Positions 6,201 to 10,088 of a stretch of DNA of 10,088 bases are shown in pieces. Below the pieces are notes generated by a model. The model had not been told where the DNA came from. It searched no databases and saw nothing but the letters and a program-made list of their open reading frames with translations. The first letter of the stretch is position 1, and each line of letters opens with the position of its first letter. Source of the DNA: RYN-431 sp036388295. Lineage in GTDB: Bacteria; Planctomycetota; Phycisphaerae; Tepidisphaerales; Tepidisphaeraceae. The stretch covers positions 1 through 10,088 of the forward strand of contig DASVSC010000243.1 in NCBI GenBank assembly GCA_036388295.1, given 5' to 3'. The position numbers were made by a program, and so were the translations under genes.

Positions 6201-7185
6201 CCCCGGCGGCACGATTCCCAGCGGCATTAACGTCGGACTCACCGGGTCGAACGGTAACGCCGCCGGGGCCTCCCAAAATGTCCGTACTGGCGCGACCGCG
6301 GCCGGCTTCGACCCGATTACCGGCGCGGCCGTCCCACTTAATCCTGGCGTCGTCCGCACCGGCGTCGCCCCGATCGGCATCACGCAAAACTCGTCTAACT
6401 TCACTCGCGCCGCCAGCCTGTCGACCGGTGTCAGCGGCAATCTGGCCGACTCGTTCGGCCAGCCGAACCTGGCGACGCAGGTCAACGCGTTTCTCGACGA
6501 CTTCCAGGCCAGCCTGCTCTTCCGTGCCACGCAGGGCAACCAGAACGTGACCCAGCTGACGGCCCCGCGCCTGACGCTGTTCAACGGCCAGACGGCCAAC
6601 ATCCTGGTCGCCACGCAGACCGCGTACGTCAGCGACCTGACGCCCGTCGTCGGTCAGTCGGCGTTCGGCTTCGACCCGACGATCGACACCCTGCAGAGCG
6701 GCGTGTCGCTGGCCGTCACCGCCACCGTGTCGGCCGACCGGAAATACGTCACGCTGACGCTGCTGCCGCAGTTGTCACGCGTGATCAGCATCCAGTCGTT
6801 CCCGGTCTTCGGCAGCGCGACCACACTCGACACCAACCCCGTCACTCCCATCCCCGGCCAGCCGACGCTGCCGACGCCGGTGTCGACGCAGAGCCAGTTC
6901 GGCTTCATCCAGCAGCCGCAGATCGAGTTCACCCAGATCCGCACCACCGTCAGCGTCCCTGACGGCGGCACCCTGCTGCTGGGCGGCACCACCATCAGCG
7001 GCGAGATCGAACGCGAGGCCGGCGTCCCCGTCCTCTCCAAGATCCCGTTCCTGAAGCGGGCCTTCACGAACCGCAGCTTCGCCAAGGACGAAAGCGTGCT
7101 GCTGGTGCTGGTCAAGCCGACCATCATCATCCAGCGCGAAATCGAACAGCAGAACTTCCCCCTGCTGACCAGCCGCCCCGGCTGA
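3253..7185 (+). CDS. Secretin (type II/IV pilus-type outer-membrane channel) with N-terminal TPR-like repeats
   Basis: A 1310-residue outer-membrane secretin, roughly twice the usual GspD/PilQ length. In order: a basic n-region (1-30) and signal-peptide core (31-52, probable cut T-L-A/Q-E); TPR-like repeats (about 80-310), including two related 39-residue units at 210-248 and 270-308; a proline/alanine linker with a duplicated 19-residue unit (347-365, 382-400); another TPR and coiled stretch (about 415-700). A secretin N-domain follows at about 725-808 (F-D-Q-V-S-F-S-D-V-I-D-F-L), then polyglycine (16 G, L-F, 9 G; 846-872) and a second N-domain (887-945). The pore domain runs from 947 (V-M-V-E-A-R-F-L) through A-P-R-L-T-L-F-N-G-Q (1103 onward) to the closing signature V-P-D-G-G-T-L-L-L-G-G (1235-1245) and V-P-V-L-S-K-I-P-F-L-K-R-A-F. 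The GTG start has a strong ribosome site. No other secretion or pilus gene is adjacent, so which machine it serves is unknown. Confidence 0.93.
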   Translation: MHTDRRAKQSVVDSCVDSKHPNSEHRARRRLTALAMAAALAAPVAYVSVTLAQETPAPVPTVAPAVAPTVAADAPVMLAMADAPVDSAAALQSAQQQFNAKKYEEALTTLQAIKPDTLGQAEQATLGDLTAKAQQATQLRRAARADFEMGQKALEAGDNATAQNSFRNVANNPYADEGTLAKAQEQSVLAAAGAKGTETDWKAMYDEAVNDYKAGNLSSAKPKFTALQNAGYKAPWFAKPPREYLEQIEKNAAGPGDANQSRAAYLTARDQYNRGDWIAARQNFNKAQSLGYKVGFFEDEPSKYLARMDRKEAADASLAAKASVNNRPSMTVAAVDVPVNNTPGGAPAPAGKPQPESVSTPAATPSDVPDAATPGTAAMGDPAPAGKPQPESVSTPAATPTIIAVAPGDDQGRLAANVRQLEAERANKAAQARQLVDSARQAEDAQRYEEARTLYTQAFDADPNNADAVAGRGRLLTLTGTSPVQENTADRLQREIEARRQSVLFSFNLALGQARENTARGDFEAARTAIAQAEAASRSDPTLFRNEEIASFNTQVAEARTNVERATLADRDRRADETRRVAAQGAAQQETDARVARERAVSSLIGDSRRLSEQGRYQDALKVVNQILVLDPKNEYATNVRAILFDRASLQSQRESREQFDRNLVLQLNDVTAKTIPYADVLTYPTDWPDLSARRDQTLRDERQVSAQDEAVNQLLEKSLPEIRFDQVSFSDVIDFLRDTTQANIFVNWKALEAAGIDRNAPVSTRLRNVRLSKVLRTILDSVGGGATVQLNYTVDDGVITVSTVEDLSKNTETRTYDIRDLIIQIPDFTDVPQFSLQQSSGSRSGGGGGGGGGGGGGGGGLFGGGGGGGGGQGGQGENTQSREELVDSITSLIRETIGVGTWKEDGGLQGSLRELGGQLIVTQTPEVHRSITGLLQKLREQRSIQVMVEARFLTVQKNFLEDVGIDFDFYFNFDNNPFAGAIPGGTIPSGINVGLTGSNGNAAGASQNVRTGATAAGFDPITGAAVPLNPGVVRTGVAPIGITQNSSNFTRAASLSTGVSGNLADSFGQPNLATQVNAFLDDFQASLLFRATQGNQNVTQLTAPRLTLFNGQTANILVATQTAYVSDLTPVVGQSAFGFDPTIDTLQSGVSLAVTATVSADRKYVTLTLLPQLSRVISIQSFPVFGSATTLDTNPVTPIPGQPTLPTPVSTQSQFGFIQQPQIEFTQIRTTVSVPDGGTLLLGGTTISGEIEREAGVPVLSKIPFLKRAFTNRSFAKDESVLLVLVKPTIIIQREIEQQNFPLLTSRPG
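3880..4176 (+). repeat. Two related 39-codon TPR-like units inside the secretin
   Basis: Units at 3880-3996 and 4060-4176 encode 39-residue segments that align without gaps with 12 identities. These include Y and G of the first helix, A and F, and a shared Q-x-x-G-Y-K followed later by P and Y-L. The G-Y-K plus aromatic ending is unlike a standard TPR and repeats in both. This points to an old internal duplication of a helical-hairpin unit in the periplasmic part of the protein. Confidence 0.6.
4291..4452 (+). repeat. Duplicated 57-bp proline-rich coding repeat
   Basis: The copies at 4291-4347 and 4396-4452 (105-base period) encode the identical 19 residues beginning P-A-P-A-G-K-P-Q-P-E and ending T-P-A-A-T-P. 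The DNA differs at 7 of 57 positions, all synonymous, including a serine switch from TCG to AGC that needs several base changes. The repeat forms a flexible linker between two helical-repeat regions of the secretin. Confidence 0.85.
5788..5868 (+). repeat. Polyglycine GGN tract inside the secretin
   Basis: Sixteen consecutive glycine codons (5788-5835), Leu-Phe (5836-5841), then nine more (5842-5868), mostly GGC and GGT with two GGG and one GGA. The tract sits between two secretin N-domains, where glycine/serine-rich loops are common in the family. A run of seven G follows at 5871-5877. Such a tract is prone to length change by slippage, and loss or gain of whole codons would keep the frame. 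Confidence 0.9.
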
Positions 7186-7212
7186 TCGACACGCGAAGTA
7201 ATGTCAGAAAAG

Positions 7213-7244
7213 CAGAAGGCCGGCCCCGTGGGGCCGGCCTTCTG
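7213..7244. terminator. Strong hairpin, probable bidirectional terminator
   Basis: A perfect 15-bp stem (7213-7227 with 7230-7244) closes on a GT dinucleotide, so the real loop is probably four bases. It begins 28 bases after the secretin stop and ends 69 bases before the end of the convergent esterase gene, the expected place for a shared terminator. There is no clear T-tract on either side; only the A-rich AGAAAAG at 7206-7212 would give a weak U-run on the minus strand. Function is inferred from position and stem strength. Confidence 0.65.
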
Positions 7245-7312
7245 GCGTTCAGACGAGTGCCTCTATCGTGGTGGCGCTTCACGGACGCTCGTTTTCTCCG
7301 GAGCGGGTTGCC

Positions 7313-8080
7313 CTACCGGGCCGTCGGCCGCCGCACGTTCATGGCCGACGTGTGAAAATCGACCGCCTCGCGCACGTGCTCGGCCCAGTAGTCCCAGTCG
7401 TGCGCGCCGGGAAAACGGCGGAACGTGTGCGGTACCGCGGCCTGGCGGAGTTCGTTCGTGACGTCGACGTTGTCGTCGTACAGAAAATCGTCCTCGCCAC
7501 AGTCGATCAGCAGTTGCGGCAGTTTCCCGGCGGTCTGGGCCTGTTTGGCGAGCGCGACCAAATCGTGCGGCCCGCCGTGTGGGTCGGGACCGAAAATGCG
7601 GCCGAACAATTGTCCGATCGGCGTCTGCGGCTGCGGCTCGTTCTGCCGGCCGGCGTTCAGCGCGCCGCTGTGGCTGTTGGCGCTGACGAAGCGGTCGGGG
7701 TAGGTCAGCGCCGTGCGCAGCGCGCCGTAGCCGCCCATCGACAGGCCGCCGATGCAGCGTTTGTCGCGCGTGGCGATCGTGGGGAACACGCGGTCGATCA
7801 CGTCGATGAGTTCTTCGCCGATGTACCGGCCGTACGCCGGGCCGACGTGGTTGTCGGTGTAGAACCCGCGGAAGCCGTCGGGCATCACGACGATCAGCGG
7901 CAGGCCGCTGATATCGGTTTCGATGCGCGTGCGACGCAGCCACATGGTGCTGTCATCGCTCAGGCCGTGCAGCAGGTAGAACGTCGCGCAGCGCTCGGGA
8001 TGGTGCTCGGGCAGCAGGACCTGCGTCTCGACCTGTTTCTCCAGAACCCGGCTGAACCAGCGGAAGTTGATGAGGGCCAT
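7313..8080 (-). CDS. Esterase D-family alpha/beta hydrolase
   Basis: A 255-residue alpha/beta hydrolase of the putative esterase family (esterase D / S-formylglutathione hydrolase / acetyl esterase type). The oxyanion H-G-L is at 38-40. The nucleophile elbow G-G-L-S-M-G-G has serine 114. The acid is in D-C-G-E-D-D (193-198, most likely D197), and the histidine is in G-A-H-D-W at 227, so the full triad is present. The length is normal for the family. No signal peptide is seen, so it is probably cytoplasmic; the likely reaction is hydrolysis of short acyl esters or thioesters. The ATG at 8080 has no strong ribosome site in front but matches where the family fold begins. A repeat element lies just upstream (8130-8280) and could carry or displace its promoter. 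No formaldehyde-pathway gene is adjacent, so a formylglutathione hydrolase role is not supported over general esterase. Confidence 0.9.
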   Translation of the reverse strand: MALINFRWFSRVLEKQVETQVLLPEHHPERCATFYLLHGLSDDSTMWLRRTRIETDISGLPLIVVMPDGFRGFYTDNHVGPAYGRYIGEELIDVIDRVFPTIATRDKRCIGGLSMGGYGALRTALTYPDRFVSANSHSGALNAGRQNEPQPQTPIGQLFGRIFGPDPHGGPHDLVALAKQAQTAGKLPQLLIDCGEDDFLYDDNVDVTNELRQAAVPHTFRRFPGAHDWDYWAEHVREAVDFHTSAMNVRRPTAR

Positions 8081-8129
8081 GTACGAAGCATGGCCCGACG
8101 ATGAACGTGAATCAAATCAGGGGAAGGGC

Positions 8130-8280
8130 GAACCACGAAGCACACGAAGGGCACGAAGCGGGAGCCCGGCAGGTGATTTTTGATGTCACTGCTTTTCATC
8201 CATCGATCGGAGAAGGTGATGGCGATTGCGGATTTCGAGCGTCGCAAACCTCTTCGTGTCCTTCGTGTGCTTCGTGGTTC
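8130..8280. repeat. 151-bp element with CACGAAG-rich terminal inverted repeats (MITE-like)
   Basis: The left arm 8130-8157 and the right arm 8253-8280 are reverse complements at 27 of 28 positions. Each arm is a short tandem array of CACGAAG-type heptamers with about 9-base spacing. The 95-base interior encodes nothing convincing. From memory, closely similar ACCACGAAG/ACACGAAG arrays are scattered through Planctomycetes and Verrucomicrobia genomes, often beside GxxExxY-type genes; this could not be checked here. I see no target-site duplication at the edges. The element lies between the starts of the esterase gene and the stop of the next minus-strand gene. Confidence 0.75.
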
Positions 8281-8292
8281 ACCTCATCCGCT

Positions 8293-9126
8293 CTAACGTT
8301 TCACGCGCACACCCAGCACGTACGGCACGGGGCGTTCGACGCTCAGGGGCAGCAGGAAGGTGGAGCCGTCGCTGGGCGTGTTGAGGACTTTGTGCTTCCC
8401 GTCGGGGGTTTTGGCGACCATCGTGCTGCTGCCGCCGCCGTCGAAGTTGATGGCGTCGCGGCAGCCGAGGGCGATCATTTCCTGCGCCAGTTCCGCCAGC
8501 GTCAACCCGCTCGCCCAGCCGGGCCGGCGGCCGTCGGCGACGAGCAGCACCAACGTGCGTCCGTCGCCTGTCAGGCCCGCGGCCGTGCGCGGGTGGCGGG
8601 CGGTGTCGTCGCCGCCGGTATTCTGGCCCGCGGTGACGATCTGGCGCGACCCCGCCGCCGCCTGCCATGTGCCGTCGGGCACGCGGCCGCCGATCGTGCC
8701 GATGGCCGCACGGTTCTGCGCGTCGAACGACAGCAGCGCCACGCCGTTCGACGGCGTCACCGGCTGGCCGTCGATGATCACGGTATTCAGCGCCGACGCC
8801 CATTGGCCGGCGAGGTACTTTTTCGGGTCGTTGTCCGGCGTGCGGTGGGAGAAGAAAACGGTGTTGATGGCCAGGTCGAAGTCGCTCGCGCGGGCGATGG
8901 CGCTGGTCGTCAGCAGCACCGTTTCCCAGGGGCCCGTGCCGTCCGGGTCGGCCCCGCCGCGGGCGACCGCCAGGCTGACGCGCGGGTCGGCCAGGTTCAC
9001 CCGGGCGACGAACAATCGCTGCTCCGGGTTCTGGCGGACGATCGCTTCGGTGCGGACCGGTTCCTGCGCCGCCGCCCGCGCGGCGGCGACCATCAGCAAA
9101 CCGATCAGCCAACCTTTCGAACGCAA
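8293..9126 (-). CDS. Secreted phosphodiester glycosidase (NAGPA-domain) family protein
   Basis: A 277-residue exported protein with the C-terminal phosphodiester glycosidase (NAGPA-type) domain, related to the enzyme that uncovers mannose-6-phosphate in animals. In bacteria it is thought to act on sugar phosphodiesters or wall polymers outside the cytoplasm. The family core is clear: R-T-A-A-G-L-T-G-D-G-R (180-190), L-V-A-D-G-R (195-200), G-L-T-L-A-E-L-A (207-214) and A-I-N-F-D-G-G-G-S-S-T-M (225-236). The frame stays open to an ATG at 9258, but TTG 9126 is preferred: GGGAG lies about 5 bases upstream, and translation from it gives a compact signal peptide (residues 1-20, L-I-G-L-L-M-V-A-A-A, cut near A-R-A-A-A/Q). 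Starting at 9258 would put 44 non-hydrophobic residues in front. It is divergent from the small membrane protein gene. Confidence 0.85.
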   Translation of the reverse strand: MRSKGWLIGLLMVAAARAAAQEPVRTEAIVRQNPEQRLFVARVNLADPRVSLAVARGGADPDGTGPWETVLLTTSAIARASDFDLAINTVFFSHRTPDNDPKKYLAGQWASALNTVIIDGQPVTPSNGVALLSFDAQNRAAIGTIGGRVPDGTWQAAAGSRQIVTAGQNTGGDDTARHPRTAAGLTGDGRTLVLLVADGRRPGWASGLTLAELAQEMIALGCRDAINFDGGGSSTMVAKTPDGKHKVLNTPSDGSTFLLPLSVERPVPYVLGVRVKR

Positions 9127-9361
9127 GCTCGCTCCCGTTTCCCCTGGCCCGGGCACTGTACAACACCGAACCGACCACGCCACGTCGGTTTTACGGCCGC
9201 GGCATAATCGTCGGATGGGGATTTGGTGAGTTCCGCGTAACGCGCCGGCAACGCCCACCCACGTTCACGCCCCGCCGCCCGTGGGACGCCTTATCAGACC
9301 TGCCCGCGGCCGACGCGCCGGCCGGACGGTGATACGGTTGCCGCACCGCACGGAGAATCGT

Positions 9362-9565
9362 ATGACGCAGCTGCCGGCCTTCATCGTCTACGCCTTGGAC
9401 CACGTGTTCACCCCCGCCGTTAGCCACTCGCCGACGCCACTGCTGATCGTCGCCGCCTACGCCGCCGGCAGCGTAGTCCTGTACGGCCTGACCCGCGGCC
9501 GCGAGTTTTTGGTCACCGGCTATGCGTCGGTGCTGTTTCTCGTGCCGTTCATTCGGATTTCGTAA
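9362..9565 (+). CDS. Small two-helix membrane protein, function unknown
   Basis: A 67-residue protein that I do not recognise. Two hydrophobic helices, at about residues 24-41 (L-L-I-V-A-A-Y-A-A-G-S-V-V-L-Y) and 50-65 (L-V-T-G-Y-A-S-V-L-F-L-V-P-F), are joined by a short basic turn (T-R-G-R-E). The N terminus is amphipathic with F-I-V-Y-A-L. The ATG at 9362 is chosen because GGAG (9352-9355) lies 6 bases before it; the frame is open upstream to 9281, but that extension is arginine-rich and has no ribosome site. The stop is TAA. It faces away from the glycosidase gene and could be co-transcribed with the membrane protein gene 150 bases further on. Frame coherence, the hydrophobic pattern and the ribosome site support a real gene. 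Confidence 0.65.
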   Translation: MTQLPAFIVYALDHVFTPAVSHSPTPLLIVAAYAAGSVVLYGLTRGREFLVTGYASVLFLVPFIRIS

Positions 9566-9630
9566 GCCGGGGCCGGCATTGTGGCGAGGCGCGTTTCGAT
9601 GCAGACATTCGGCGCGACCCACCGTTGCGC

Positions 9631-9645
9631 CGTACATGATGTACG
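9631..9645. promoter_or_regulatory. 15-bp palindrome upstream of the last gene
   Basis: CGTACATGATGTACG is a perfect inverted repeat with 7-bp arms around a central G. It lies 70 bases before the ATG of the last gene and 65 bases after the small membrane protein. The symmetry is that of a dimeric repressor site, but a single copy gives no proof; it may be chance. Confidence 0.3.
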
Positions 9646-9715
9646 ACAGATCGCATCGCCCCGACGCCGTGGCGCGAGCCGCGGATTACGGACGCCGACC
9701 AATACGGAAGCACGA

Positions 9716-10088
9716 ATGAAGTTCCTTGGATCGTTCTTCGTTTTTGGCGGCGTCATGATGCTGGCGCTATTCGTTTACCTGCTGGTCACACCGGCGGAAG
9801 CGCAGCACGTGAGGTACGGCGCGCTGGCCCGCGGCCTGGTGATTGGACTGGCACTGGTCGGCAGCGGCGTCATGCTGTTCCGCACGCGGCCGCCCGCGCG
9901 GACCTTGCCGACCGGCGAACGCGTGACCTGGATCGACCAGCAGTTCCTCACCACGCGCGTGCCGACGCTCGTGCTGATGGGCCTGTTTCTGTCGCTGCCG
10001 ACATGGGTGGCCGCGGGCATTGGCGCACTGTTCGGCACGCGGCCCGAGGCACGGCAACGGGCGCGCACCGTGTTCCTGGCCGTCTCGG
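9716..10088 (+). CDS. Multi-helix membrane protein (3' end missing), function unknown
   Basis: An open frame of 124 codons plus one base runs from ATG 9716 off the right end of the window. GGAAG at 9706-9710 lies 5 bases before the ATG. Three strongly hydrophobic segments are visible: residues 5-24 (F-F-V-F-G-G-V-M-M-L), 35-55 (L-V-I-G-L-A-L-V-G-S-G-V-M-L-F) and 82-107 (L-V-L-M-G-L-F-L-S-L-P-T-W). They are separated by a basic loop (F-R-T-R-P-P-A-R) and a more polar stretch that includes W-I-D-Q-Q-F. After the third helix comes an arginine-rich tail (T-R-P-E-A-R-Q-R-A-R), after which more sequence is expected. I do not recognise the family; it may be a small inner-membrane protein or the N terminus of a larger one. 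It follows the 67-residue membrane protein in the same direction. Frames on the opposite strand here are compositional shadows. Confidence 0.7.
   Translation, partial: MKFLGSFFVFGGVMMLALFVYLLVTPAEAQHVRYGALARGLVIGLALVGSGVMLFRTRPPARTLPTGERVTWIDQQFLTTRVPTLVLMGLFLSLPTWVAAGIGALFGTRPEARQRARTVFLAVS

Noticed and set aside
2995..6387. Very long open frame (over 1100 codons) antisense to the secretin
   Set aside because: Its composition is glycine/valine/arginine-rich, it has no recognisable domain and it mirrors the GC-rich codon usage of the secretin. Stop codons are rare on the opposite strand of such genes, so this is a shadow.
7268..8104. Long plus-strand frame over the esterase gene
   Set aside because: No domain or signal; the minus strand holds a complete esterase with catalytic triad.
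8101..9207. Plus-strand frame beginning in the CACGAAG repeat and covering the glycosidase
   Set aside because: Its start reads through the repeat (N-H-E-A-H-E-G-H-E) and then runs antisense to a well-supported gene. The peptide is a translation of the repeat, not a protein gene.
9127..9258. N-terminal extension of the glycosidase to ATG 9258
   Set aside because: It would bury the signal peptide behind 44 arginine-rich residues; TTG 9126 with GGGAG gives a normal secreted protein.
9522..9719. Plus-strand frame of 65 codons between the two small membrane genes
   Set aside because: It overlaps the 3' end of the 67-residue gene in another frame, has no ribosome site or hydrophobic pattern, and stops over the next ATG.
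9767..10068. Two minus-strand frames at the right end
   Set aside because: They lie antisense to a hydrophobic frame with a start and ribosome site that runs off the window; their peptides are low-complexity shadows.

Overview
The window is about 10 kb of high-GC bacterial chromosome. Its C/G-rich third codon positions, a very large TPR-plus-glycine-rich secretin, a LysM/YkuD L,D-transpeptidase, a FUN14-like membrane protein and short dispersed inverted repeats suggest Planctomycetota, perhaps a Phycisphaerae relative. That placement is an inference from gene style; there is no rRNA or marker gene to prove it. I see no tRNA, rRNA, CRISPR array, transposase or phage gene.

Layout, left to right: (1) the 3' part of an L,D-transpeptidase gene (+), cut by the window start. 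(2) A membrane-anchored SMI1/KNR4 (SUKH) protein (+), distinctly less GC-rich than its neighbours. (3) A complete PAP2-family membrane phosphatase (-), convergent with the SUKH gene. (4) A perfect 34-bp inverted repeat in the divergent gap between PAP2 and a FUN14-like membrane protein (+). (5) A 415-base gap with a sigma70-like promoter and a long, GC-rich, structured leader, followed by (6) the dominant feature, a 1310-residue secretin with N-terminal TPR-like repeats, a proline-rich linker and a polyglycine insertion (+). (7) A perfect 15-bp-stem hairpin, probably a bidirectional terminator. (8) An esterase-D-type alpha/beta hydrolase (-). (9) A 151-bp element with CACGAAG-rich terminal inverted repeats. 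(10) A secreted phosphodiester-glycosidase (NAGPA-domain) protein (-). (11) A 67-residue two-helix membrane protein (+). (12) The start of a multi-helix membrane protein running off the right end (+).

Most genes are cell-envelope functions: peptidoglycan cross-linking, lipid phosphate hydrolysis, outer-membrane secretion pore, a secreted hydrolase and small membrane proteins. They do not form one obvious operon: orientation changes several times and most gaps hold a repeat or hairpin. The secretin is an orphan here, with no ATPase, pilin or inner-membrane platform gene beside it. I find no clear new defence or mobile system. The most interesting material is non-coding (two different inverted-repeat elements and the structured secretin leader), plus the repeat architecture of the secretin and the compositionally odd SUKH gene.
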